A stretch of DNA of 64,000 nucleotides from Branchiostoma floridae (Eukaryota; Chordata; Leptocardii; Amphioxiformes; Branchiostomatidae), in assembly GCF_000003815.2 (NCBI RefSeq), contig NC_049979.1, positions 20,722,759-20,786,758 of the forward strand. The letters run 5' to 3'. The position numbers and the translations under genes are program-made. Shown piece after piece: positions 24,401-39,400 of this stretch. Under the pieces are notes generated by a model. The model saw nothing but the letters and a program-made list of their open reading frames with translations, did no database searches and was not told the DNA's origin. Position 1 is the first letter of the stretch; every line of letters begins with the position of its first letter.

Positions 24401-27400
24401 GCGCACTCAAGCCCAGACTTAATTACTTAGATTGCCTATTCATGTTCTTGTTATACATTGTACCTTATGATATGAAGTCCCACTGGTGACATGGTTTCTT
24501 TGAAGCCTTCCTTTAGAGTTGGGCTTTAAGCCAACGCCTCTGTGAAAATGAAAGCGTCCCAGACGACAAGACGCCCTTTGTGACAGGAGTTCTGTAGACA
24601 GCAAGGGATGGGCTCAGACGCGCTGAGACGCACTCACGCGGTGTTCAAACAATTTCAGACGCTTTGATTTTCACAGAGGCACTTATGCCGTTTCCTCCCT
24701 AGGAAGGCTTGCCCCACTTTCTGAATGCCCTTGTGCATATGGGCTGAATATATCATCATTGCATTGGCATTAACAGTAAATATACCAACTTAATGACCTC
24801 CATAACAAAAAACCTGCTAAAATCTTCACACTACACAAGTACTCATCCTTACTATGTCAGGCATGAACTCTCCAATCACATCCGTGGCCAGGTCCATGGT
24901 CCAGTCGTACGCTGCCCCGCGGTATATCGTGTCTCCCACCATGTCTGCTATGGCACCTTTTATAGCCTCCTCTGTGCCTTCTTGTACCACTTCTTCCATG
25001 ATCTCTTCTGAAACATCTCGGATCAGTCTGGGATCAAAGGACTTCTCTGCAAAGTACCTGTTTGGAATAAAAGTGCATCATTATGAGGATACAGTACTAG
25101 GTATGATATGATATTCTAAAGGAATAATGAAAACTAATAAAATATTTGTTTCTTTCAACCAAAATACCCTTTTTACTGTACCATAATAAGACAATACAAA
25201 GACAATATGGCTGAACTATACTTTTTAGTAAAACATGTTTCAAGGCAAACAGTATTGTTCTTAGTTTTATAGGACTGGTATGAATATTATGTAATTGGTA
25301 TCCTGCACCATCAATACAAATCAAGTCAGATCAAAAATTATTCAATCAGCATGACAGTCATGTATGCATACAGCACTGAAATTCATTGATTTGTCCCACA
25401 TTGTTTTATTATATCTGTATCTGTATCTGTATCTGTATCTATATAGCCGGTATAACCGCCATTCGGCGTAACACACCAGCTTCGCAGGCACGCGGCGCGG
25501 CAGCAGCTGGTTATATTACACTGAACGATCCGTCACACCTAACTTTTGCACATCTAACTGCAAGCGTTCTTTAAAACTATCCATTCTAATGTTCCTCATT
25601 ACAAATGAGAATGCTTTATGTCTGGCAGTCCAGCTGTTAAGGTGTATGAACTGAGCTTTCCTGTTCCTCAGCTAATGTACATTGTAACATAGTGTCTTAT
25701 CAGGTGGAAGTAAGACGTGGCAGGAGTGAGAGGTGTCTTGTAATTTTCCTTTTACTAATCCATTAGTGAGTCTTCCCTTCTCCTAGACTCAAGGGTTGGC
25801 ATGTGCAAATGGGGACTGTTCAGGCAAATCTTTTGTACTCTTTCCAAGTATGACAAACAGAATGTAAGAAAAGAGTAGTAACTGTTGCCCATGTTGGCTG
25901 TCCCGGCCACTGACAATTTTATCCAATAATGTTAGTACAGTCATCATGTTTAAATTTTGATGGCTAAAATTTCTAACATTATATACTAGCCAGAAAAAAA
26001 AGGGTCTGACTCAACAAGAAATTAGTAACTTACAGTTTTGCAAATTTCCTGACAAATATGACACAACCATTTATGTTATATGCATGTCCATTTAACACAT
26101 TACATGATCGGGTTATTGACTTTTGGTCATGTGCCAACATTCACTTCCTGTCAGCCTGCTGAGGTAATTTGGACACAGACCAGCTAAACCTTTGCATCCT
26201 GCTAGTCTCTAGTCACAACTGGATCAGGGCCAGCAGAAATAAATTTGAACACACGCCAAGACAAACAAACAGACCAAAAAAGTACATTGAAGTTCGTTTT
26301 CACAGAAGTATTATTAGAACAAATAGAAATATTACTGCCACCAAAGACAATATACCGGTACAAATGAAATTCCCATCCTTTATAGCTCAACTGTTACATG
26401 CAATATAGCATTACCTGTCTACCAGTTCCCTGTTGGATTCCAGCACGACATCCCTGAGTTGCGGTTTCAGCTGTGAGTTTAGGAAGTCTTCAGTAACACC
26501 AGCTGCCAGATCTTCATGTGCTGCTGTCAGGCCATGAGGTAATCGTGGGGAGTATATCACAGGCGCCTTCCAAATAAGGAATTTAAAAAAATTGTCAGTA
26601 AAACTAGCTCTACTCTGTATTTGTGCTTTTAGAACATTGTATAAAGTGTGAGCACCTAAGGAAGTAAAACTACATGACATTGTACCCCTTCATTTGTGTC
26701 TAAAAATCAAGATGTGCAAAGTACTGCAAGAAACTGTTCATAATAAACTTCAACCACTGCACAGTGATCTACTCAGAAATACTGGTATTGTACATTCATA
26801 TTAATATTAGTTTATGGTACATCCTAACCCAAAGGTTAACTGGATGTAACTGGTGAAAAAACATCAAGCAATAATTCGCAGGCATCATAGTCTGATGCAT
26901 AGCAGCTAAAAGACATCAACAGTTCACGCCAGGTTGGTCTGTCCTGGGCGTACTCCCTCCAGTTGGTTCTGGAGACCCCCAGCTCTTTGAGTGTGTTGAA
27001 GATCTGATCTTCCCATCTCCCTTTTGGGCAGCCTCTTGGGCGTTTCCAAGCAGTGTTTGGGTCCGAGGGTGTCAGTTTTATCATGTCCTAAGTGAGAACT
27101 GCTCTTGATGCGTGTCCTTAGAAAGTCATCCTTTGTTTGGCAATTCTAGAATTGATTAGCCTGGGTACCATCCGGAAAGTAGTTTGCTCTGGTGATCATT
27201 ACATACTATATACAGTCGCTTCTAGCTCTGACATTCATTATACACTATATACAGTCGCTTCTCTGCTGTTCTGTCCGGGAACGCGGACCATCTTAACGTC
27301 TGGAATCGTCCAAATTTTGGACGCAGGCGCTGATTGGTCACCACATGAGCAAATTATGGAATGGGTTCAAGCGATCGTTCGAACACTCAAGCGTTCCAAC

Positions 27401-30400
27401 ACCGGACAAGCCCTCTGTCTGCTTGCAGGAGGCCTGTTGTCATCGAACGAGTGCTCTAGATAGAACCTATTCCTTTGATTTGCTCATTAACTGACGTTAG
27501 CACCAAACGGTTTGTTGAAATTGCATGTCTCCAGACGGATAGCAGAAGCGAACATAGGAGCGAACTACTATTCGGATGGTACCCAGGCTAGGAATTGATA
27601 ACATCATGAACAATAACACAGACCAATGGGCACAATGGTTGTGACCTCCCTGTTACCTGTGCGGTTTGGTTTCCGTGCTCTGACAGCACCTCGATGAGGA
27701 TGTCTGGTACCAGCTCCTCCTCCATCATCTCCTCTATGAGAGAGTCTACATAGTTCTGAGCAAACCTGCGGTCTGACTGGAAGTGCAGGGCTGCTGACAT
27801 ACCCTGGTGAAAGTGAAGTGGAACAAAATCCAAGCTGTCAGCTTATGGATAAAAGAAAGTTGCTTTCATTTTTGCATTAAACTTTCAAACAGGCGTCATT
27901 CAGATTGATTATTAAAGACTGGTCTACAAGTCTGAAAAGTGTTAAAGTTAAAACCCTTAAACTGCCAGAGTTTCAGCCCAATAAGATTTTCTCAGGGCCA
28001 GGTTTTGACCGCTGACGTCCAAAGAGAAAACCTTGAACAAGGCCAATGCCCCTAACTCCCAGGTTTCTTGTGCTACATGCAAGCAAAGCAGTTACTTTGG
28101 GGAATGCCCTATACTGGTTATATCCATGCATGGCACACAGGGCATATATTTGTATGCCAGATATATCAGGGCTTGGCAGTGTAAGGGTTGTAACAGTAAT
28201 ATGTAATTGATATGTCTTGTTCAGTTGTAGAATCCCTTTGAAGTTCTTGTTGTAAGAAGAAAACTTGTCTTGTGTACAAGTTTTAACGAGTAACTTATCA
28301 ACAAATTACCAAGTTATTAACTAGCATATCTGCCATTGCTCTGTGGGTTTATACTTCTGATTTCATTGATAATGGATAAGTTTTTTTGTTTTGTTTCAAG
28401 AAGCAAGTGTTCTTACAAAAACTGTACTCAGCATTACTTACAAATTATTGGGTATGTGTTTTTACATTACACTATGATTGAAAGTCTTTGATTACATTGT
28501 GCTATATCAAACTATTGAAGTGCAAATTTTCACTTAGTTTACAAAAAAATCACTACTTTGAGTAGAAAATATAATGTAAAAAAAAATGTTGGCAATTATC
28601 TAACTTGTTTTACATGACAAAAAAGGAATATTACACATTACAGCAATGAAGGCAAACATCCACAGAAAGCTATACATCAATGGCAGCACAAGTTAATAAC
28701 GTGACCACTTGTAGACAAGTTACCACTTTGGGCGCGTCGGTTTTAAGAACGCCAATCAGGACATCAGGAATGGCCTCGTCGTCCAGGAGGGTGTTGATGA
28801 AACTGACCACAAAGTTCCTGAGTACGCGGTCATAGTGAAGTCTCTGTTGAGTGTAACGGTGCAGCAGGAAAACAACAGAGATGATTAACTCAGTTTTACT
28901 CAGGAGAGCATATAACAGTGCACAAGAAGAAGAATGTTATATAACTTGCACACGGTTTCTCCTACAGGTAAGCTATATATGATCTCTAGCTCTACTGCTG
29001 ACTGTTGTTGACTACCTTCTATCTATGTACACTAAGTAGGCTTAGGAAAGTGGTGATTAGATAGATCACTTACTAATTGTTCTTTCAAAATGTTGGAACA
29101 TTGCAGGAACTAAAGCTGCAATACTCAAATGCATTACCCAGTAAACAACTTTTGTCCTCTACACCTACATGTAATCTAGCAGCATTAGCTTNNNNNNNNN
29201 NNNNNNNNNNNNNNNNNNNNNNNNNNNNNNNNNNNNNNNNNNNNNNNNNNNNNNNNNNNNNNNNNNNNNNNNNNNNNNNNNNNNNNNNNNNNNNNNNNNN
29301 NNNNNNNNNNNNNNNNNNNNNNNNNNNNNNNNNNNNNNNNNNNNNNNNNNNNNNNNNNNNNNNNNNNNNNNNNNNNNTGGCTGGGCAGTTCCGCAGTCGT
29401 CTCAGGAGCCAGTAGATCTGTGAGTGCCTTAGGAATAAGACTTTCTGACAGGTATCCATCAATGTAGCCCTCTGCCATGTCATAGGCAAACAACTCGTCC
29501 AGAGCGGATGTGTCCGGTTGGGAGGGCCCAGAGTCGGTTATTCCTCCACCCACATGGGCGGGGTCACGTGAGGGCGTCGTCTGTGTGTGGGGGGAGGGAG
29601 TGTTCTGTCTGGTCAAAGGTCGCAGCTTCAAACTTTGTTTGTGAAACTTGACGGTCTTGTTTTTTCCGGGTACTTGTCGTTTGTCAAGGTCAGTTACAAT
29701 GTCATGTTTTATGAGGTCAGGAGTGTGGTTCTCAGAAGAGGAGGAACATTCCTAAATGATGATGACAACAAAATACAAGGGATTGGGAAGACACCAATCT
29801 TAATGATGAAAAGGACAGAAGAAGTGATATGATTATGAACTTGTCATGTCAATGTGAAATGCAATGTATTGGGCAACCAACAGTAATACTGTACATGTAG
29901 TAGCATTTTTTTCTTCTGCCATGGCTAAACTCTGTAAAGAATACACATTTGATTTAAAAAAGGAATTTCAGTATCTAGAAGATTCAACCATCAGATTTAT
30001 AGAGTATCCTTCACAATGACACACTATAAGAGATGGAAATCAATACTAAGCGAGTTCTAAATAAATCTCAATATTTTTCCAATTAACTTACCATATAACC
30101 TGATCATGCACTATGCATAATTTCAATTTATACCAAATTAAACTACTATGATAAGTTGTGGCCTATTCATTTTCTTGGACCTTCTTCTTACGGTTGTAGA
30201 AAACTATGTAAAGCTTAAGCTGTAATCACCTTCCTGGTGCTGTAGCCCCGGAAGGTCTTTTGGATGGCAGTTGCAGCTTGACTAGGATCTGCCAGGGGCG
30301 CCTCATGANNNNNNNNNNNNNNNNNNNNNNNNNNNNNNNNNNNNNNNNNNNNNNNNNNNNNNNNNNNNNNNNNNNNNNNNNNNNNNNNNNNNNNNNNNNN

Positions 30401-33400
30401 NNNNNNNNCTGTAGGACGGTTTGTGCTGGTCGGGATGGATGTACTGAAACAGGCAGCGGTTATGTTACTGTTTATTGCCATCCAACATGTGTGTTACAGT
30501 TAAGTGAGGATGGAAATTTGAATTGCCTTAATTGGTTAAATACTTCAAAATACTTTTAAAATGAAGACCTCGTAAAGTCAGGCGACATCATTTCGACATT
30601 TAAATGAGAACGAGCCTGACTGTTTGCATGGGATGAATTCGAAGTCATTCCATTTCCCCGCCCAAAACGTTGAAGGCTGTTATTGTGGTTTAATTTTTTT
30701 GTCATCATAGACATTTATATTTTTCTTTCCCAACCAATTTCAAGTTACCAAAAACTTCACACAAGTAAGTATTTTAGAACATATTATCACCTACTTGTCC
30801 AAGCAAACTCTCCTTGTACCCTAAATGTACTAAAAAGAATACGCAGTTCCTGAATGAACATTCTATAAACTATGACATACATTTGTACCACATACAACAT
30901 ACCTCCCAGGGGGACTTGGGGGGCAAGCATGTACATGTGAAAAGGTCTTTTGAATTAGTGTTACAGTGCCAGTGCCCTTCAAAAATGTACACTCTATTGC
31001 TTGAAATAGCTAAACCTGTCATTAAAAACAGGTATTCCAAGGATTTACTTGCCATTACGCAGCAATTACCTGAAGGTGTGCTTGGTTAATACTGTAGGTT
31101 AATAAGGTCTTACTGGTGCCCTGGGACATTGCTGCAGAGTCAACGTAATACTGTAAGGGATCCATCAGTGGATTAAGTCTAGAAGTCGATCAACATATTA
31201 TAGGATGTTCTGCAGCTTAGCTTTCTAGTAAGTACCTTAGGACTGTACTGGTACTTTAAGTAAAAATTGATTAGGGATATCAACCAATCAGACAGCTTGT
31301 TGCAAGTCAGTCAGGTGTTTCATGGAATCCGATGTTCCTTGGCCTAGTTTTTACGAGTGACATGAAATGGGCATTATGAAATGAAAACGACAAATTGACT
31401 GGACGATAATGGCCATTAATGGGCTTTTAATGATGTCATCTTCAAAAGGACAAGCCATGTGTGGTAATGGGAAAATAAGATTCAGGCCATTTTCTTCCCC
31501 AAGGCATTGTTGCGTGCAATTGGCAAGGAAGTACCTCTAATACTACATATTACATCAAAGCTTTCAAGAACAGTCCTAAGCCTAAGTGACCATTGTTTTT
31601 CCGTCTAAGACATATTTTGACCTTCTATACTTAGTCTAGTACAATGTACTTGCATTTGCAGCAAAGTCTATTGACGGTAATGGCACAAAATAAAGCCTGA
31701 CATGGATACCTCACACTTGAACAACCCAGACTGACCAACTGTCACCACAAAGAAAGGTGATGACAACCTATTCGTTTCTTTTGCCCTGTCTAATGACGTG
31801 TCCAAGACACCAGATCGATTCCCACTGAAACGGAAAATCCGAGCTTTACGAGCGCATTTGAAAAGTTGCAGTTGAACGGAACGTGAGCAGACTCCAACCA
31901 CGCCTAGCTTGGTGGTATCCATCAAAATTAGCTTGTAGGAAGTGTAACTGTTAAGCTAGCTATCGTAAAACTAAGTATCCTGTGCAGGTATAGGGTTTTA
32001 CAATGGACTCAAGGGATCAACGAATAGATGCGTACAAATTCAACGATATATACAGAGTCTCGTCCCTTAGAGATGCTCCCGACAGTTTAGATGTCACAAG
32101 GAACATCAACAACAAGCTGAATGGCACGCAAGCCAAGATGCAGGTACGTGTTTGGATACATACATGTACAAGTATCTTATATAATGGAAAAACTCTACTG
32201 ATTGCCACATCTATACATGCATGTTACAAAAATGTACATGGATAAAGCTACAGATTCCTAGTAAAGGAAAACTGTATGGTTTGGAAGCCAGGAGAAAAGA
32301 ATGTATGTTGAATTGGATTATTGCAATGAATCAACATTGGTGAGGTTTGGGCATACGGTATCAAAATACCAACCGGCAGTTTGCAGGCAAATTTTTGGAC
32401 AATGCATATGTAAATATATTGTATTTTGGCAAGATATTCAATTCAGGCTCGGTATTAGGAATAATGTATGGCAGGGCCTGGTGAAAAAAGACATGCAATA
32501 GCAATTACCAGTAAAACGTACCTTATAAGTGTCCAATGCTGGATCATAAGGGTACAGTGATGTGCCCAGTTGAGGGGACGGTCTCCGATGTGCGTACAAG
32601 TTTGCAGTATCGTAGACCGCTTGCTTTGGTCTGAGGTAACCTACTTCCAGCGGGTCCATTCTCCCCCCTGCTGCCTTTGGATAGTTTGTCTTTTTATCTG
32701 CAAAATCGTTCACAATGGGGGTATAGTTCAACGACTCCTTCGCCTTGAACTTGGACAGTGCCCTCGCATCCTGGACGGTATCCGACTCATCCGCTTGTAT
32801 CCCCCGCTCCTCTACGGTATGCGTTGCGGCGTCGCGGTGGCTTCTATGTGTCTCTGCCGCTCTCCGACTGCCAAGGTGCTTAACTCTTGTATCACCTTTA
32901 TCCTGTGGACGGTATCTCCCCTTTGCCTTGCTTTTCCCTCGGTCCCGTCTCTTACTTCTTTGGTGGTGGGGTTGTGGTTGGGGTTGGGGGTAGAAGGCCG
33001 GCATGGCGGGATACACCATGGGTGGCTGGTAGTATCCGTAGGGGTAGGGTTGGGGAGGGGCGGGGCCATTGTGGTACGGGTAGGCACGATCTTCGTCGGA
33101 TGATTCCCCACTGTCGTAACTGTCCTCATCTGACACAGGCCTGAGGAGAATTCCGGGATCATTACTTGTGTACAACAGCACACATCATGTGTGTGTCTTG
33201 GTTAAAACTAGAGACTGAAGAAAAGTGGCTGCTGAAGGGGTGTGGTTGCAACAGAAAAATGTGTTGGTTGACTGGGTAAACAGTACATGTAATATATATG
33301 GTAATAGACTTATGCCTGTACATTGTAATAAGTAAGACAATGTTGCAATGAAATTACCATAGAATGATAGAGCACATTGTTAAATGGAATAACATCAATT

Positions 33401-36400
33401 GAAAAGAGAACATTTTATTCAATTGAGATACAATATATACAAAACATGATTTTTAAAAAAATTTGATACAGATGCATTAAATAAAAGATGCTTAGAGATG
33501 CCCAGTTTTTCTAAATGGTTTGATTTGTACTTTACAGTCTAATTTTGCCTTGTGTGAGGAGGATTCATCATCAACTTTGGTTGTCAATGGGGCATGAGTG
33601 CCACATTGTTACTTAAAAAAGTGATCGCTGGTTGGGTAAGATACTTCAAGTTTAGCAGAGGGTCCTTATTATGTAAACTCTTACGTTACTTTTTGTTGCA
33701 AAGAGCTATTTTAGCATAGACCACGTATTCAACAGATATTCTATACAATCTGAATCATATAATTAATATGTTTACAATTCCTACAAAAAACATTGAGGTT
33801 GAAAATGAATATGAAACAGAATACCGTCACTGAGAATCAGATTGACTATACTGCATATCAAATGAAAATTTCTGTGATAAACATGCTTTTAGCTAGGATT
33901 TTATCATAGGGAATCTAAATTTCTAGAGTCACAGTAAGTGCTATACAATGTTTGTAGGCCCGACTATTGTAGGGGGGTCCAGGGGCATCCGACTTCCATG
34001 GTGCAGATTTTTTGAGAATTTTAAGTTAAAATGGTGCATTCCAAGGTATCTTAGGGGTAATTACTGTGAAAGAGGTCACAGTAGCATCTAGTGACCTAGT
34101 GGTATTCCTGGTCAATCAGAATTTCATGCTTGTCAGAGGATCTTCTCCCAGTGAAAAGCCCATCTACCTGATGCCATGACCCATGCCTGGCTAAAAGCCT
34201 GGTTATACAACAATTACTCATGACATACATACACTGGCTGACACCTGTTGTGGCTTACAACATGGACGTCTGACATCTACCTTATCTAATCTGAGAAGCT
34301 AGCTATATGCCATGTATAAATCAGAGATTACTGACTACTCATCCCGTCTCTTCTGCCTCATCAATCTGTACCTTTTGCATTAGTGACATAAAATGTCTTT
34401 CTTAAAGACTATGCACTTTGTCTGAGCTATTTTTATCACAATTAGAATAAATCTTGATTATCATGTTTTCCCATTTTTCAAAGGGGAAAACATATTGTTT
34501 TTGCTGGTACATTGTATGTTCTTCCTCCAAGCAGAAAAGGTTTACTGAAAAGGATGGGCTGTGCACCAGGCCTGGCTGCCTGGGCTGTCTATCACTCAGA
34601 CATCCCCATTCATAGACCCAATTCTTTTTTTTTTCACTCGCACACACTACTTTTGGGTGAGCCTGATTATATAGTATTGTATGCGAGTAGCTTGACACAA
34701 GGCTAGAGGGAAAACATTCTGCTTTTTTGCAAAAATGTTGTTTTTCTAGTTTAGGTCTCTCCTCACATGGGGTTGAGGTTTTGTGTGAAAAGATTTGTGT
34801 GAAAAACGTGCGCATCAAAAATCTGCTTATTCTTCTGGTGCATATTTTTCTCCCCGCCAGAAAAAATCCTGTATGAGCTTTTCTTACCTCTGGAAAGCAT
34901 CCCTCTTCGGTTTTACTGGAGGAACAACTTTGCGTCTCCCTCTCCGGAGGTCATCATCACTGTAATACTCCGGGGGAGTACTTAACCTGTTCAGATAAAC
35001 AACAGTTGTTATAATAGTGAGGTTATGAAAACTCACTATTGATTATATTGGTGTGGCCTAACTATAGGAAGTACGTCCTAATTTGCATTATGTATAACCT
35101 CAAACAAAGTGAAATATGTCACAACTGGAGTTCTACAGTCTCAATCCTTTGCCAAATGATTTTGTCTCAGTACAATGCAAATGTGTTGCAAAGAGATAAA
35201 TGCAAACATCCTTCTAAATGAACACTGACAAAAACATACATGTAACCTTGTTGGCAAAGGAATGCAGAGAAGATTCAAAGAAATGACTGTGACGGCTTAA
35301 CTATTGACTTTACCCTTTATCCATGACCTTTTCCTGAACTTACTGCTTATCAAAAAATAACGAGCTCATAAATTAGCCCTGAGGTACACTAAGAAGTTTT
35401 CCTTACAATCTAAGACTGTCAAAGCATCACGACCTGAGCTCACCCCAGTTGGATCAGCCAGACTTAACTTTGCCACATTGCCCTTGGCATGACTCTGAAC
35501 ATAAAAGGTGCCAGTCAAAGGGAAATGCCGCTAAGGTTGTGATATTACCAACCTCATCAGACAGAAAGTCTGGAACGATTCATCTTTGGTAGGGATTGTT
35601 GTGCTACTATTATCAAATCATCATGAGCAGAACCAGGTGCTTGACTCTGAAACTACTGATTCTATCTGAATCTTCCAGTTTTACAATTGACAGCCATGGA
35701 TCTTTTTTCTGTGTCACTGAGGCCCCAGAAAAAATGTTACTCTTTTAATAACACATTCATGAATGATTCAGAACTAAGGACAACACCCATTCCAATTTGA
35801 AAAATAGAAAGGCCACATTTTCAAGAAAATTCTCTAGAACCTTGAAAGGCAATGACCCTTTTCTTACTTTGAGCAACAACGGTGGATTAACTGGCCTTGT
35901 TTTAATAAGTATCTGTTGATGTTCCTCTCTTTCTCAAATGTCCCAAGTCAAAGGAAATAAGCCCTAATAAGGCTTGAAGTTCTTAGCTAGCTGCTGGATT
36001 ATACATGTACAACTTCTTTATGAGCCCAAGAGGTATTTATCAAAAGATCATAACCATATAGGATGTCCAGAACACAAGATTTAAAAACCAGACGTTCTAC
36101 TGCAGTACCACGGATGGTGATCTATACACAAAATTTAAACTTTCCTTTCCTGACAAATAAAATGCACACACCAAGCAAGTACTAGTATCATAGATCTATT
36201 CTTGAATGGCATTGGATGACTGACAAAAACATTTCATGATGCTAGACTTAGTATAGTGTAACTATCTTGGCAAAAATAATCTTGCTATCAGTTTTTTCCC
36301 CCTCAAAGGAATCTTGAGTCAATGTGTGATAAAACTCAGATCAGAACATTAAATGAAAATGAGTTGAGAGACAAATTTCAACTATGGCTGACCAAGGAAA

Positions 36401-39400
36401 CAATGCGTTTGATTGTTATACATGTACCTTAGCTGTGGTAGCTGTGGAGGTGTTCTCCTGGATGGGTAGATGTGTTTATGTTTGCCAGCTGACATGACTC
36501 TGGCAGGCTTGTCCTCTGGTTCTAGCGAGGCATGTGGCTTCCCTCCTCCCAGCTCCTTCCGCACACGGTTCAACCTGAAAGTAAGATGTGAAACGTCGTA
36601 GAAAAACCAATGTTCCTGTGACCCTCATAGTTGCTGTTATGCTGCTACATCTTACAAATCTGTCAATTATAAAGAACCTGTCATAACCGGAGTACCTGCA
36701 ATTTGGTGTACCGTTTCTGGTTCACAGGCACAGGGTGTTGGCTGGCTATAACTAGTTATCTGACACCAAAAGGCTAACCCAGAGTTAAATGCAAACCCTT
36801 CTAGTAATGCTAACCCTAAACCTAAACTCCAACAACCTTGATCATGAAAACAGGTACCAAATCCTGTGATAGTCTACTCTGGGTTTATAAGACTGATATC
36901 TTTTGAACTGAATGTGTGATAATTCTTTAAACCGTAACAAATTATTACTTGCCGAATATACGGGCATTACTTAATATACAGCATACTTCATCTTGATTTT
37001 TAGCCATCTTGCATTTATGAGACTAGTGCCAGACACAGAATACATGAAAGTAACAAAGAGACTATAAAGTGTGAGTGGGATTGAAAGCTTTTTTGTTGCC
37101 ACTTAAATGTAGCGTTCCTTTGTGAATTTCTTTACAATGGAGTATTAGAGGCTGTCTAGATAAAACATGTATTTAGATGTTGGGGAATTTTCCCATCATT
37201 GCAATGAGAACAAGTTCTTGACTGTGTCCCTCTGTACCTTTGACATTCTAACCAACAAAATCCATGACTGCTGGTACAATATTCTAGTCTGTGAAGACAG
37301 TTAGACTCAATAGCTTCAAAAGGCCAAATACTAGTAACTGGAGGGCTGCAAGAACCAAACAAGCTGCTACATTGTACGAGGCCAAACATGGCTACGTCGG
37401 TGTTGTGTTTGTGGCTAAAAGTCAATACCCAAATGCCTTTCAATGCAAATCCAGAACAGTAAAGACACCTCCCTTAACTGTAGGGCCTGGCATTAAGTTT
37501 CAAATCATGAAAGGTAAAAAAACAAAACCTTTGAGATTCTTCACGATACAGCATTTCCATGCATGTTGCATCCTGAAATAATGACCCCCCCCCCCCCAAA
37601 AAAAAAAATTCCACCAACCACCAAAGAAACATCACATCTGGCTGCATTTGTAATACAAATCTGACTATTCTATGCTACTCTAGATCTAGATCTTAGACAT
37701 TATCTGATACATGTTATAAGAAACAAATACACACCAAAAAGTACTCCTACGCCTCAGCTCCTGACAGCACTAGTACTGGTACAAAGCTTCTTTGCCATGC
37801 AAATTTTGACCATTTGATCATAAATTTTAGGAAATGTTCAAGTTCTAAGCCAGATCTAGCAGTACACTTCTACACATACGGCACCATCAAGCTATACATG
37901 TATAGGTGTGTTTGTTGCTCCTGCACAATTTATTCATGAACTTACACATTGTGTTTTTTTGACGTATTGCAACATAGCGTGCCTTAAAATGTTAAATTAC
38001 TATAATTTCCATCATTTGTATAGATTTGGCACAATTTCAGACCCTTGAAGCTTGTCAGGAAAAAAGGCAATATTTTACCAATTGGTGGCATGCATACATA
38101 GATTAGAGCCGCTTACCAAATGCAGTATTGCGTGACTCGTAAGTTGTATGAAAGATTCAAACTGTCATGAATTCTTTATGACACCTCAATCATTGCATAC
38201 AACAGGAATACAATTAGGGTGACCAGAAAAGATCATCGCTCAATACAATTGCATGGCACAAATTGTTCATTGAATGTTCAATCCGCCGACAGAAGAGGAC
38301 TTCTAATTGGTGGCTTCCATGGGCGGATACGTACCTCCTGTGCGTGCTCATTATTTTTTGGTGGGAGCTATACCTGTCCATTTTACTCTTTGATGAATAA
38401 TGCATGATGGCAAATGGCTCTTTTCAACGTTGATGCATGGTTGCTAATCTTGTTATTCGTTTTGACAATAGCGCCCAGTACGACTGTTAACTGGTACACT
38501 GTACGTGCATTTGGAAAAGCCCAGGTCTCAAAGTCAAGTTTTCCTGTACATGTATTTGAAGAAACTAAAACACTAGACAATACTGTTCTACAGACTACAG
38601 AAAGACTAAATCCTGTCTCAGTAGAATGAAGCAGAATTGAGCACTAACTTGACTAAGTAAAATCAGAAAAACTCTTATATAATACAAAATATATACTCTC
38701 GCTCTGAGGAAAACCCAACATGTAAAACTTCATACGAATTATCAATAATTTAAAAGTTGCATAGGTACTAGTACAGTTCCATCCAAGTCTAGACCTAGCC
38801 TCTCCTTTGTTGCTTTACATAATCATCTACTAGTAATTCAACTGGGAAAAACAGGTGTCAGCTCAGAGAAGAGACAGACACAGGGGAAGAGTGTTCTTTG
38901 GGTGAAGGTCATGAGGAGATACTGCTCTTCAAACCCTTATGATCTCTAAGGACTCCTGGTTCAGGCCCTCTGGATGTAGTGTTCTGAGTTGACGAATCCA
39001 GTAGGATTCACAATGTAAACCACAGGGGGAAGAGTTACCTGGATATTTGTATATATTGTTTCTGTTTGTTTCTACTCCCTTCTTGTTTCACAGGTCCTTA
39101 AAAGGCTGGGTGGGAGCTTTGTAGCAGCAAGGACGTTATATGAAACGTCCTTGGTAGCAGAGTTGAAACTTAAAGTTGACCATACCACAGGGTAGATTAA
39201 AACAACTGTAAAACCTGACAAATACAATATCTGGGAAAACAGTGCACAGAGCAGACATCATCTAATGTTTTATAACATAACGTGTATTACAGTGTAGTAA
39301 TCCAAACGTTAGTGTACAGCACCACAGTAAACTCAAGATGTCACATCCACAAATCCCTTGGGACTTACTGATGTGTGCATGCATCATTTCATGGCATGGC

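Noticed and set aside
26169-26408. Plus-strand frame of 79 residues
   Set aside because: Intronic, low-complexity composition and no recognisable motif; antisense to the IQ-motif gene.
32570-33183. Plus-strand frame of 177 residues and other overlapping frames
   Set aside because: Antisense to the phase-consistent coding exon 33140-32522 of the minus-strand gene.
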